Shown one piece after another: positions 18,669 to 26,593 of a DNA stretch of 64,000 bases. Position 1 is the first letter of the stretch. The number at the start of each line of letters is the position of its first letter. The stretch covers positions 1 through 64,000 of IMG/VR virus record IMGVR_UViG_3300033145_001721. One strand, written 5' to 3'. Source of the DNA: a virus. The notes under the pieces are model-generated. The model had not been told where the DNA came from and did no database searches. It worked only from the letters and a program-made list of their open reading frames with translations. Position numbers and translations under genes: made by a program.

Positions 18669-19005
18669 GCTTGTTCCTCGTTTTAGATGTTTGTTTCATG
18701 CTGCTGGAAGACAAAAGGAAATAACGCCAGTACGCTTTCATACGATTAATGCTTTGCTCCTTTTCTGCAGGTGTAAGATGCTTAGGTTTCTTTTTTCCAT
18801 GTATCAAAAAAGATTCCAGCTTGATTTGTTTTGGATCCTTTGCATGTGTCTTTACGATATACATAGCAATCTGAGCCAAATACGTCTCTTGCACTTGTTC
18901 CCTACAGGTTTTTGCTTCTACCCTTTCATCCTCTTCTTTGAAAATGATTCTCCATTTGTAAAACTCTGTAGCTGTTGTCTCTTGTTGGCACCTTTGTTTT
19001 GACAT
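18661..19005 (-). CDS. T-part of tail assembly chaperone (frameshift product, ATG-bounded part)
   Basis: This frame of 114 codons from its first ATG is open further upstream and joins the preceding gene by a -1 frameshift (see 18661-19418). The protein part is helical and charged (KWRIIFKEEDERVEAK, PKQIKLESFLIHGKKK) and matches the role of lambda gpT, which bridges the tail tube protein and tape measure during assembly. No convincing ribosome site precedes the ATG at 19005, which supports expression only as a fusion. Confidence 0.8.
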   Translation of the reverse strand: MSKQRCQQETTATEFYKWRIIFKEEDERVEAKTCREQVQETYLAQIAMYIVKTHAKDPKQIKLESFLIHGKKKPKHLTPAEKEQSINRMKAYWRYFLLSSSSMKQTSKTRNKHV

Positions 19006-19418
19006 ATGTAATCGGGTAGCGAGTCGGTACCAACTACGCTCCCGAACCGTCAGTTTCCCTCAGTCTCATCTTCCTCGTCAAGCTTGTTGAGCTTTTGTGC
19101 AATTTCAAACAATTCCTTTTGAACCTTATGCGGAAACTTACCGATCTCCGGTACACTTACTTTCACCCCATCTGCTTTGAACAAACAGACAGATAGCAAC
19201 GAACTGTACATACCCTTATAACTCTTGATAGACTTCACCCGCACTTTGCCATTCTCATCCACCTCAACATCCAATCTGTCTCGATTGGATTCGAGATAGC
19301 CTTCCAAATCATCCCCAGACATTTCCCGCAAGATGAATGTTTCTTCTTGTCCCGCCACATTGATGAGAACGACGCGTTGCTCTTTCAGTTTCAAACTTAG
19401 CTTGATCGGATCATTCAT
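18661..19418 (-). CDS. G-T tail assembly chaperone fusion made by -1 ribosomal frameshift
   Basis: The upstream frame ends GAG GGA AAC TGA. The heptamer G GGA AAC is in phase for tandem -1 slippage immediately before the stop. After slipping, the new frame reads CTG ACG GTT CGG and stays open into the downstream ATG frame, giving a 252-residue fusion. A bulged 8-bp hairpin starts 8 nt after the heptamer, a suitable stimulator. Lambda G/GT uses GGGAAAG in the same place. Fusion and short form should be made at a fixed ratio as chaperones for the tape measure. Confidence 0.85.
19014..19059 (-). promoter_or_regulatory. programmed -1 frameshift site with stimulatory hairpin
   Basis: Slippery heptamer GGGAAAC occupies 19059-19053 on the minus strand. 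After an 8-nt spacer the stem CGGGAGCG pairs with CGCTACCCG (one bulged A), and the loop can extend it with AGT/ACT. The hairpin spans roughly 19044-19014. Spacer length and phase match known phage frameshift cassettes. Confidence 0.85.
19050..19418 (-). CDS. tail assembly chaperone, G-like short form
   Basis: The 122-residue product (NDPIKLSLKLKEQRVVLIN at the start, acidic EEDETEGN tail) sits two genes before the tape measure and ends in a frameshift site, which together identify it as the gpG-type chaperone. It keeps the tape measure soluble while tail tube protein assembles and is not in the virion. A predicted core of strands is followed by a helix (PHKVQKELFEIAQKLNKL). Confidence 0.82.
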   Translation of the reverse strand: MNDPIKLSLKLKEQRVVLINVAGQEETFILREMSGDDLEGYLESNRDRLDVEVDENGKVRVKSIKSYKGMYSSLLSVCLFKADGVKVSVPEIGKFPHKVQKELFEIAQKLNKLDEEDETEGN

Positions 19419-19449
19419 TTTGCTAACCTTTCCATTTTTGTGTATGCCG

Positions 19450-19896
19450 CTATTTCAATGAAGCCAACAACTTCACCGATAGAATATCTCTTTGCTTTGA
19501 ATCTACACTTTCGTGCTCAATACCATTCATCGTACTAACATTCAAAATCGTGTAGACCCTTCCATTAACCGTAGCGTATTGATTAGTGATTTGAGCGAAC
19601 GTATAAATCACAGCAGACAATTTAGCCCAAGCAGCTAAATACGATGCTCCTCTAACATGCAACAAAACACCGTAGCGTTGATACTCCTCACCGTTCATAT
19701 CTTTACATTGGTAATCCCCTTCAACATCAAAAACAGCGGCAGCAGAATCCTCAACACTATTATGATCAGGCAAATTGCCAGTGAACAGGGGCCAATCGCC
19801 AGCCACTTCAGGCTTTGTAAAAAGCTCCAACGTAGTTGTCAGATACTCAGCCAAAACATCTGCTGCTGATCCTACTGTATCAATCAAGGCTGACAT
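19450..19896 (-). CDS. tail completion / terminator-like protein
   Basis: A 148-residue protein (MSALIDTVGSAADVLAEYL start). I prefer the ATG at 19896 to an upstream codon because the preceding gene still covers that stretch. It is clearly similar to the last 140 residues of the large LamG protein at 20774-23098: WPLFTGNLPD versus WPIFTGRFPD, LLHVRGASYLAAWAKL versus FRVRGVNYRDTSSKL, and GRVYTILNV versus SRVFKIHNV. Proteins of this type close the tail tube or join it to the head. Two copies in one tail module are unusual. Confidence 0.62.
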   Translation of the reverse strand: MSALIDTVGSAADVLAEYLTTTLELFTKPEVAGDWPLFTGNLPDHNSVEDSAAAVFDVEGDYQCKDMNGEEYQRYGVLLHVRGASYLAAWAKLSAVIYTFAQITNQYATVNGRVYTILNVSTMNGIEHESVDSKQRDILSVKLLASLK

Positions 19897-20275
19897 CGAG
19901 ATCACCAATAGCAAAACTTGCTGTATCCCCGTCACCAATAGTTTTGGATGCTGTCAAAGTGCCATATGCCAACATTTGCCCGTCAGTTTCAGCATTGAAA
20001 AGCGCAAAGTGCGTCACCTCACCCCAATCCCCCGACGCTTCCGCAAAATCAATAGCCGCAGCATTGGCTAAAGCACCAACAGCTGCAGCATCCCAATCTG
20101 ATCCTGACGTTTCTACACGCACATACCCATTGCCACTGGGCTCAGCCAACCCACCACCACTTTCTGCTGGATCGGCAGTAGACAAACCTACCCAAATCGT
20201 AGGTGGATTGTAAACACCTTTCCCAAACAAATGATCCAGAATCTCGTTTTCCCAGTAGTTTGAAAAACTTCCCAT
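19880..20275 (-). CDS. conserved phage tail-region beta protein
   Basis: The 131-residue sequence (GSFSNYWENEILDHLFGKG, YNPPTIWVGLSTADPAESGGG, WGEVTHFALFNAETDG, LTASKTIGDGDTASFAIGDL) matches a pattern I recognise from many phage tail or decoration proteins of unassigned function. It is a compact beta-sandwich candidate with no cysteines or membrane segments. Its 3' end overlaps the tail completion gene. It probably decorates the tail or tail-tube end. Confidence 0.65.
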   Translation of the reverse strand: MGSFSNYWENEILDHLFGKGVYNPPTIWVGLSTADPAESGGGLAEPSGNGYVRVETSGSDWDAAAVGALANAAAIDFAEASGDWGEVTHFALFNAETDGQMLAYGTLTASKTIGDGDTASFAIGDLDVSLD

Positions 20276-20332
20276 TTGACTATCCTTTCATTTCTGTTCA
20301 ATGCCTATTGCAGCAAACAGATCATTCAATCA

Positions 20333-20761
20333 TTATCCCAATACAGGTGCAATCTCATCGCCACTGTCATCTTGATTGCTAACCTCAATCGTAACCGTAG
20401 CCGAAGGCGGACTTCCTTCAACAATTTCATTCGGCATGAACTTGTCGATCCATCCCCAAAAAGTCCAGGTTTGCTCATCCGGGAAGGTAAGCAAAATAGA
20501 CTGGTTGGTGTTGATCATGTCCAAAATACCTTCGATAAAAGCCGGATCGTAATGGCATGTCAATTGCGATCCTGACAAACTCTTGAGCGTCTTTGGCTGT
20601 TGTGTCCTCCATGCTGTATTTCGCATGTTTGTTGTATCGTTCGGGCCACCCCCATCTACACCAGGAGGAGTGACAGCTTGCTCTTCAAAATACAAGGCCA
20701 CACCCGAATCAGCTTCTGAAAACGTCATCGTTGTTGGAAATCCTTCTGTCATAATACTCAT
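20333..20761 (-). CDS. major tail tube protein
   Basis: A 142-residue beta-rich protein with a strong AAGGAG site 10 nt before its ATG. The sequence (TFSEADSGVALYFEEQAV, NMRNTAWRTQQPKTLKSLSG, ATVTIEVSNQDDSGD) resembles small siphophage tube proteins, in which a loop-rich start precedes two beta sheets and an Ig-less end. Its position just before the chaperone and tape measure genes fits. The call is based on size, composition and position. Confidence 0.68.
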   Translation of the reverse strand: MSIMTEGFPTTMTFSEADSGVALYFEEQAVTPPGVDGGGPNDTTNMRNTAWRTQQPKTLKSLSGSQLTCHYDPAFIEGILDMINTNQSILLTFPDEQTWTFWGWIDKFMPNEIVEGSPPSATVTIEVSNQDDSGDEIAPVLG

Positions 20762-20773
20762 AATTCATACTCC

Positions 20774-23098
20774 TTAAAGTTCCGTGTACGCCAATAACAA
20801 ATTAGTAACAAAATGGTCTCTGCGTTTTCCATCCCGTTCCAAATGATAAACGGTCGATGTGCGCTGAACGTTGTGTATCTTAAACACCCTACTTTCTACC
20901 GTTACAGTTTCCCCCGCTACAGTTTTCAGAGCATTCAACGTTAACGCCAATTTGGAACTGGTATCTCTGTAATTAACACCCCTCACTCTGAATTGTATTC
21001 CATGCCGTTCGTTTACAGTATTTTGCATACCCTTTCCGTCTACAATACCTGGTGTATCGTAGAGACATCCAAGATTGTTCGGCACATCACTTGCATCAGG
21101 AAATCTTCCGGTAAAAATAGGCCACTCATCATCATCAGAAGGTTCAGAAAATAAATCTTGAGCCTTCAAGTAGGCCGCAAGAATAATCGATTGTGGAAGC
21201 GTGCCCACAGATATAACGGGGGCACTTGTAACGCTCAATGCGCCTGATACAGAAGATTGCGATGCTATTGACCCTATCAATTCCGTAAGTATTGTTGACA
21301 AATCAGCAGAAAGCGATGAAGTAGCAGCCAAGCTTCCTGCTAAGCTCACAACACGACTAACGGAACCCGTAACAACTGATTGTGCTACTATCGTACCTTG
21401 TATTTTCCGTGCTACTGAAACGGTACAAGTAACAATTGACTGTGCTGCAATAGAACCCTGCAAAACAACAAACACTTCTTCAACTGTAAGCGTACCACTT
21501 ACAACGGATTGGGATGTTGCTGATCCAACCAATTTTTTACTGACCGAAAGCGCGCCCGTAACAACTGATTGTGTGGCTATAGATCCTTTCAATTCCACTT
21601 GACCGACAACAGAAAGCGAACCACTAACAGCCGATTGTGCTGTTATTAATCCCTGTACTTTCTTATCAGCAGAAAGGGAACCACTTACAATTGATTGACT
21701 TGTTATAACTCCTTGTATTTCTTTCGACGTTGAAAGTGCACCGCTTACATCCGATTGGGATGTAACAGAGCCTATCAACTTCTTATCAGCAGAAAGCGCA
21801 CCCGCAACAACTGATTGTGATGATGTAAATCCAACTAACTTCTTATCAGCAGAAAGGAAACCGCTTACATCCGATTGGGATGTTACCGATCCTTTCAACT
21901 CCACTTGACCAGTAGCAGAAAGTGAACCACTTACATCCGATTGGGATGTAACAGAGCCTATCAACTTCTTATCAGCAGAAAGCGCACCACTTACATCCGA
22001 TTGACTTGTTATAACTCCTTGTATTTCTTTTGATATTGAAAGCGAACCACTAACATCCGATTGGGATGTTACAACTCCCTCTATAGTTCGGGTGGGTGTT
22101 AAACCACCCGAAAGAGCAATAACCGCCGCAACCGTACCACTAACACCCCGTACAACCGCCACACTGCCCGTTAGATCCGATATACCAGCGATAGGGCCGG
22201 ATATACCCCTATTAACCGAAAGCCCAGCAGAAACAGCCGTAGTGGCTGCCGTAGACCCTGCTAATGATGCAGCAAAAGACATAGAACCAAAAACAATTGA
22301 TTGTGCGGCGATAGTACCAGCCAAAACCTGAACTACCCCGCCACCACCACCCAGCACAGCGCCCCACAACTCGATGGGATCGCGACGGTAAATGGCGTAA
22401 GGGTCGGCGTAGAGTTGGCGGATTTCGGAGGGGGCCAGGGCACGATTATAAAAACACGTCTTCGATAACCGGCCATCAAACGCATAGTCCGTGTCTATTG
22501 TGCCAATCCATGCCGAGTCCGTGCCAGTGCCCAGCGCGGCAGCCACGCCATTATCGCCATAGTCATACCCCGGCTGCTTGCCATTAATATAAAAAGCAAC
22601 TTTCTCGCTCGCGCTGCCGTCAAATACAGTTGCTATCTGATACCACTTCCTCGCTACCAATGTTCCGCTATCTAGCCAATACTGAATATATTTCATGTTT
22701 TGGTCGTACAGCCGTATAGCCCTATCGCCAATCTCTAATCGCACGACAAAGTCATTGTCCTCCCAGGGCGTCCCTTTGCCAAACAAACCCATTGTACTCT
22801 CTGTATTATCCCGCCAGACCTGTACAATTAACGTGAATTGTGTAAGACCACTGAAATCGGCAGCGTGCGGAATGACGACTTTGGGAGCGTCCCCAGAGAA
22901 ATCCAAGCATGACCCGTTAGAGCGGATGTCCCATACCACTGCCCCAGAGAACGTCCCATCATTCCCATGCCCACTCAGATCAATCAGCTTATCACCACCC
23001 ATTCCCTGGACACGAGGGTCCCAGAGGCCGACGAGACCCTTGGCGAGAGGATGGCTCAGAATTGGTCGCGATCCAGGTCGTGGCAACCAAATGCTCAT
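20774..23098 (-). CDS. LamG-domain tail protein with about 18 repeats and C-terminal tail-completion domain
   Basis: This 774-residue protein has three parts. Residues about 20-235 form a concanavalin A/LamG-type carbohydrate-binding domain (LSGHGNDGTFSGAVVWD, WIGTIDTDYAFDGRLSKTCFYNRAL). Residues about 252-620 are about 18 copies of a 20-22-residue repeat (GSVTSQSDVSGSLSADKKLI type). Residues about 630-774 are homologous to the separate tail completion protein at 19450-19896. The first part is GC-richer than the rest. It is probably a tail-attached adhesin, with the last domain anchoring it. The three-part fusion is unusual. Confidence 0.65.
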   Translation of the reverse strand: MSIWLPRPGSRPILSHPLAKGLVGLWDPRVQGMGGDKLIDLSGHGNDGTFSGAVVWDIRSNGSCLDFSGDAPKVVIPHAADFSGLTQFTLIVQVWRDNTESTMGLFGKGTPWEDNDFVVRLEIGDRAIRLYDQNMKYIQYWLDSGTLVARKWYQIATVFDGSASEKVAFYINGKQPGYDYGDNGVAAALGTGTDSAWIGTIDTDYAFDGRLSKTCFYNRALAPSEIRQLYADPYAIYRRDPIELWGAVLGGGGGVVQVLAGTIAAQSIVFGSMSFAASLAGSTAATTAVSAGLSVNRGISGPIAGISDLTGSVAVVRGVSGTVAAVIALSGGLTPTRTIEGVVTSQSDVSGSLSISKEIQGVITSQSDVSGALSADKKLIGSVTSQSDVSGSLSATGQVELKGSVTSQSDVSGFLSADKKLVGFTSSQSVVAGALSADKKLIGSVTSQSDVSGALSTSKEIQGVITSQSIVSGSLSADKKVQGLITAQSAVSGSLSVVGQVELKGSIATQSVVTGALSVSKKLVGSATSQSVVSGTLTVEEVFVVLQGSIAAQSIVTCTVSVARKIQGTIVAQSVVTGSVSRVVSLAGSLAATSSLSADLSTILTELIGSIASQSSVSGALSVTSAPVISVGTLPQSIILAAYLKAQDLFSEPSDDDEWPIFTGRFPDASDVPNNLGCLYDTPGIVDGKGMQNTVNERHGIQFRVRGVNYRDTSSKLALTLNALKTVAGETVTVESRVFKIHNVQRTSTVYHLERDGKRRDHFVTNLLLAYTEL
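21210..22345 (-). repeat. tandem 60-66-bp repeats encoding Ser/Val-rich protein repeats
   Basis: About 18 diverged coding repeats of 60 bp (a few of 66 or 69) follow one another without a gap. The most similar copies, around 21650-22080, share whole segments such as acatccgattgggatgt. All lengths are multiples of three, so copy number can change without breaking the frame. The encoded unit probably forms a beta-roll stalk. Confidence 0.85.
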
Positions 23099-23101
23099 AG
23101 G

Positions 23102-23530
23102 TTAGCTCGCAAGAGGAATAGTGGTCTGTTGGATGTTAATCGTCACGGCAACTTCCTGCCCCGCTTGATTGTAAATATGGACCTTGAATTTTGGCATATC
23201 CACGCCGTGAATTGTGAAACACAGCCGCTCGGTCGCATTTTGAGCCTGATCGATAGCAAAGCCCTGTACGCTCGCATCGTCCTTGTCTTGCCAACCCTCA
23301 GAGTCGGGGTCCATATCCGGGGCCAAGATGTAGACGTTCACATTGCCGTCACAAGCCCCTGTATTATCCTCAAGAGTCATCACACAGACTGCTGTTGAGC
23401 CTTTGATGTCCTGGGAAATCTCATCGGTTGTTTGCACTCCTTCATCGGCTATTGCTACATCATCAAAAGGTGTACCCGTACCATAGGTTGCATGTGCCGC
23501 AGCACTCCAATTGTATCCTGACTCAGCCAC
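23102..23530 (-). CDS. hypothetical beta-rich structural protein
   Basis: A 142-residue protein of low charge contrast with alternating strands (AVCVMTLEDNTGAC, VNVYILAPDMDPDS, KVHIYNQAGQEVAVTINIQ). It lies between the LamG protein and connector genes and overlaps the next gene by 8 bases, so it is probably co-translated. I do not recognise the family. Its composition and place suggest a virion component such as a tail or neck decoration. Confidence 0.6.
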   Translation of the reverse strand: MAESGYNWSAAAHATYGTGTPFDDVAIADEGVQTTDEISQDIKGSTAVCVMTLEDNTGACDGNVNVYILAPDMDPDSEGWQDKDDASVQGFAIDQAQNATERLCFTIHGVDMPKFKVHIYNQAGQEVAVTINIQQTTIPLAS

Positions 23531-23822
23531 GGGCCACCTCCAATTTCTCTAGCTCAATGACAATGCTTGCGTCTGCTATGTTACCAACAATTGTCTCCCT
23601 GGCAGCCGCCTTCGCGGCGCTTCGCTCATATGCTGCCTGTAAAGCTGCTGCAATAGCCACCTCTGGCTTTTCCGCAGGCAAAACAGTTTTGATTCGGTGC
23701 TGCGTTACGCTCTCGCCATCAGTCCGTGTTGCACAAATCACCACGCCACGTGGGTACGCTTTGTCCACAGGCTCGTGGATTGCATACTCCTTTTTACTAT
23801 CAATAGTCCATGTAACCGCCAT
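23523..23822 (-). CDS. hypothetical small protein of the neck/tail region
   Basis: A 99-residue protein: an N-terminal strand pair (AVTWTIDSKKEYAIHE, GVVICATRTDGESVTQHRI) followed by an Ala-rich helix (PEVAIAAALQAAYERSAAKAAARE). It overlaps the downstream gene. No family recognised. Small proteins with this build occur beside tail tube genes in many phages, but that is only context. Confidence 0.58.
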   Translation of the reverse strand: MAVTWTIDSKKEYAIHEPVDKAYPRGVVICATRTDGESVTQHRIKTVLPAEKPEVAIAAALQAAYERSAAKAAARETIVGNIADASIVIELEKLEVARG

Positions 23823-23832
23823 AATCTATCGC

Positions 23833-23949
23833 CTACTTTCTGCCTTGGCCGGTTGAACGTGTAGTACTACAACCACCCCTGCCACGATTTCCTCGTTTTC
23901 CACCTCCACTACCATCTCGCTTCGGCACGCCTTTAATTGATTTTGCCAT
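23833..23949 (-). CDS. 38-residue Gly/Arg-rich basic peptide
   Basis: This short gene encodes MAKSIKGVPKRDGSGGGKRG and a further 18 residues rich in Gly, Arg and Ser. An AAAGGAG site stands 7 nt before its ATG, one of the best ribosome sites in the left arm, so it is real despite its length. Similar Gly/Arg-rich mini-proteins occur near head-tail genes of other phages, with unknown function. It may bind DNA or RNA through its basic residues. Confidence 0.72.
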   Translation of the reverse strand: MAKSIKGVPKRDGSGGGKRGNRGRGGCSTTRSTGQGRK

Positions 23950-23964
23950 GAGTTATCTCCTTTG

Positions 23965-24327
23965 CTATATTTTGCCCGCTACTATAGCGAGTATCTTCCT
24001 GCGATTCAGCCTTATCGGATTTTCAAGATACTTTGCCGTCTTTCCTGGTTTATGTCTAGCCTGCAAATTCTCATGCACATATACAGCATAATGAGCTGTG
24101 TAACCAACAATGATATCTGCCGTAAATCCAATCCCTTTCAACTTGCGTGTAAAAGCCGAATTTTTCAACACACCAAATTCCACAGGCACCACTTTTTGAC
24201 TCTCTCGCTGAACAAACAAACCCGCCTTTTTAAGGTGGCCTTCCATAATCATTCCCTGTTGCACACCACCAGCACGGAGTTTTGCCATGATACTTGAAAC
24301 ACCAGTAACATGAGTTATCCTTGCCAT
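23965..24327 (-). CDS. HK97 gp10-like head-tail connector
   Basis: A 120-residue protein with GHLKKAGLFVQRESQKVVPV followed by LKNSAFTRKL and VGYTAHYAVYVHENLQARHKPG, the typical pattern of gp10-like neck proteins (helix, strand, AxYAxYVE-type motif). I start at the ATG overlapping the upstream stop (TAATG). It probably joins the head completion ring to the tail. Confidence 0.78.
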   Translation of the reverse strand: MARITHVTGVSSIMAKLRAGGVQQGMIMEGHLKKAGLFVQRESQKVVPVEFGVLKNSAFTRKLKGIGFTADIIVGYTAHYAVYVHENLQARHKPGKTAKYLENPIRLNRRKILAIVAGKI

Positions 24328-24689
24328 TATAAGTAAGCCCACCTAAACATCACAGTTGCTTTTCGATTGGGTATCGTATCATACCTTTTGATTTGGTAAG
24401 CCCCTTGATTCAACAAAGGGTTGTCCTCATCTGTAATATCATCCAAAGTTCCTAGCATCAAAACTCCACCCGCCGCAACACCATCTACCATCACCACAGC
24501 TTTGCTTACAACTTCCTCCCCCTTATCATCCATAAACTTTTCTATTCTACCCTCCCATCGACACTTCAACTCTTGAGGGTCGGCAAACTGGGGCTCCCCG
24601 TAGCTATTATAACTCTGAGCACCTGACTCAGTAAGATTCAGGGGCCAGTACACACAATCCTGATTTTGGATACGTGTTTTGTTAGGCAT
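24327..24689 (-). CDS. head closure / stopper-like protein
   Basis: A 120-residue protein with CVYWPLNLTESGAQSYNSYG at the N-terminus and LKCRWEGRIEKFMDDKGEEV, VMVDGVAAGGVLML, as in minor capsid or head-closure proteins that precede gp10-like genes. The ATG at 24689 is preferred because it lies inside the end of the upstream gene as elsewhere in this operon. It should seal DNA in the head before tail joining. The call rests on pattern and gene order. Confidence 0.62.
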   Translation of the reverse strand: MPNKTRIQNQDCVYWPLNLTESGAQSYNSYGEPQFADPQELKCRWEGRIEKFMDDKGEEVVSKAVVMVDGVAAGGVLMLGTLDDITDEDNPLLNQGAYQIKRYDTIPNRKATVMFRWAYL

Positions 24690-25038
24690 CTTTTTTCTCA
24701 ACCAAAACCTGGACCCTATTCAATACAACAATCATTTTTTCAAACTGAGTATCTTGTGCTTTACGATTTTCTCTCTGTGTATCCAAATCTTCCTTCCGCT
24801 GCGAAACTATCGTTTCAAACATCGTGTCGAAACGTTTGACTATCTGTTGACAGTTGTCAGCATATTGAACCGTACTCAATTTACGATCTAACTCATCCCT
24901 CGTCACAGCTTGTTTCAAACTTCCGTTATTCTTGGTTCCATTATTCTTGGTTCGACTTATAAATCCAAAAACCTCCCTCAAAACAACGATACAAAAAATA
25001 CCACCAATACCAAGCTGCGTTAATGGTAAACCCTCCAT
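24682..25038 (-). CDS. single-pass membrane protein with coiled coil
   Basis: A 118-residue protein: one N-terminal membrane helix (LGIGGIFCIVVLREVFGFI) and then a long charged helix (about 40-118, DTQRENRKAQDTQFEKMIVVL) likely to form a coiled coil. It lies between connector genes and overlaps the next gene. A holin-like or scaffold-like role is possible, but no family is recognised. A membrane protein in the middle of connector genes is a little unexpected. Confidence 0.6.
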   Translation of the reverse strand: MEGLPLTQLGIGGIFCIVVLREVFGFISRTKNNGTKNNGSLKQAVTRDELDRKLSTVQYADNCQQIVKRFDTMFETIVSQRKEDLDTQRENRKAQDTQFEKMIVVLNRVQVLVEKKDA

Positions 25039-25047
25039 TGTAACCCC

Positions 25048-25458
25048 TCAAGAACTTGTTTCTATCGAATTTGGATTTTCCGTACCTGCCCAATCTAAAT
25101 CCACGGTCCTTCCTAAACCATCCTTCATCGATTTGTCCAGTGCCGCAAGGGCACCACTCCAATCCAATCTCATTGCGGTTTGACCAAACTCCGTTGAATT
25201 GAAACCAAGATCCTCCGCGTGTTGGTAAGTCTCCGCGATTGTACTCACTTTTTCTGAGGTTGTTCGTCGGTATTTCAACGAATACAAATGAGCAGTTAGA
25301 TACCGTTCAATCAATTCCAATTCAGTTGCCGTGAATCCTGTATCTGTGCAATGTTTCGTTACAATTACATTTGCAACTGTGATAATAGAATCAATGGTTG
25401 TATCCGAATCCAACTCAACTATTGTGCCAACCAATATTGATGTTGTCCTGACAGCCAT
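25048..25458 (-). CDS. head-tail connector (gp6-like)
   Basis: A 136-residue mostly helical protein with ITVANVIVTKHCTDTGF, ELELIERYLTAHLYSLKYRR and VSTIAETYQHAEDLGF, the helix layout of adaptor proteins that bind the portal (gp6/YqbG type). It follows the capsid genes in the usual order. Its start overlaps the stop of the DUF115-like gene by one base, so the two are coupled. Confidence 0.72.
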   Translation of the reverse strand: MAVRTTSILVGTIVELDSDTTIDSIITVANVIVTKHCTDTGFTATELELIERYLTAHLYSLKYRRTTSEKVSTIAETYQHAEDLGFNSTEFGQTAMRLDWSGALAALDKSMKDGLGRTVDLDWAGTENPNSIETSS

Positions 25459-26111
25459 CAGTCCATCCCTTTCCCGCGCTTACGATCAGCCCAAAAATCA
25501 GTTGGATTCAACCAAGGAATAAGATCAGACGACAAAGCACTACAATCTGTCACGTTATAGATTTCGACATCAGAAAACTTCGCTTTCCAATCATGCACAA
25601 GCCTCTTGAAACCCGATATGAACATTTTGTAAATCTTTGGTGTAGTTGCAGCCGGTCTGATGTTATCTGCATGCCAATTAGCTTTGTCATCTATTCGCTG
25701 CATATCAAAACCCAGTAAATAGATTCGCTTAGCACCCAACAATATAGCTAAGTTGATAGCTGCTGCACCTGTGTTGCCATTCCAACCTATTCCATTTGCA
25801 TGTAATCCCGTGCCATACCGTTTCACAGACCACAACCAGGGAACTGTAGATTTCCGCAAGCCTGTAACGTTGGTAAAAACTGGATTGGAAAATTGAGACA
25901 AATTATCTTTGTGGTGTTTGTACCATGTCATGTCACCAAAGAAACATATCTTGCAAACCTTCTCACCCCACTTGTAGGCATCATTACATCCAATCGTATG
26001 CTCATCATATAGCAGTGACCTATCAAACTGCATCTTTTGCAAGCTATGGCCACCACCTATGATAAACACATCATCACCATACCAAACGGGATCTATCTGC
26101 CAAACAGGCAT
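25458..26111 (-). CDS. DUF115 / GT42-like Rossmann protein, second copy
   Basis: A 217-residue paralogue of the protein at 7649-8260: VFIIGGGHSLQKMQFD, TIGCNDAYKWGEKVCKICFF, GAAAINLAILLGAKRIYLLGFD and NWHADN follow in the same order. It sits between the capsid and connector genes, a place normally reserved for structural proteins. It may bind a nucleotide-sugar and modify the capsid, or have been captured with its neighbour. Identity to the first copy is low, so the two are probably old duplicates or separate gains. Confidence 0.66.
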   Translation of the reverse strand: MPVWQIDPVWYGDDVFIIGGGHSLQKMQFDRSLLYDEHTIGCNDAYKWGEKVCKICFFGDMTWYKHHKDNLSQFSNPVFTNVTGLRKSTVPWLWSVKRYGTGLHANGIGWNGNTGAAAINLAILLGAKRIYLLGFDMQRIDDKANWHADNIRPAATTPKIYKMFISGFKRLVHDWKAKFSDVEIYNVTDCSALSSDLIPWLNPTDFWADRKRGKGMD

Positions 26112-26114
26112 AGT

Positions 26115-26528
26115 TTACTCTGCAAGTCCGTCCAGATAGTTTTCCAGAGATACGATTTGTTTCATCCTCACAAGAATCTTGTTGTCTTTCTTCACAGCAA
26201 ATCGCTTTGTCTTAGTATTATACAAAACCACAACACCGACCGCTTGCGCTTGCGGATAGTCCTCTGTCAGATCGAGTAGCGTAGAACGAGCGGGGCTCCG
26301 CATGGGTCTCGCCCCGCCGTTCCGCTCGATGGGTGTCGGTTTACTTCCTGCAATCACAGGACGCACTACATCAGCATCCGAAGATAGCAACTCAAACTTG
26401 TTGCGCAGAAGCTTAGACAGATCAACATCACTTTCGACTGTATCACCAGGGTGATAAATCTTATCTCCCTCAATGTGAATACCTGTCTTGTTGCCCTGCT
26501 CATCCTGTGTCTTCAATCTAAACAACAT
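26115..26528 (-). CDS. hypothetical protein downstream of the capsid gene
   Basis: A 137-residue protein with an N-terminal beta part (MLFRLKTQDEQGNKTGIHIE, HPGDTVESDVDL) similar in style to small head proteins, a basic linker (ERNGGARPMRSPARS), and a C-terminal VVVLYNTKTKRFAVKKDNKI hairpin. Family not recognised. Its place between capsid and connector genes suggests a head component. Confidence 0.55.
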   Translation of the reverse strand: MLFRLKTQDEQGNKTGIHIEGDKIYHPGDTVESDVDLSKLLRNKFELLSSDADVVRPVIAGSKPTPIERNGGARPMRSPARSTLLDLTEDYPQAQAVGVVVLYNTKTKRFAVKKDNKILVRMKQIVSLENYLDGLAE

Positions 26529-26593
26529 ACTAATCGCCTTTCCAAACGAGGTTATCAGATTTCAGTGAAACGCAATTCTATCAATCACCAGAA

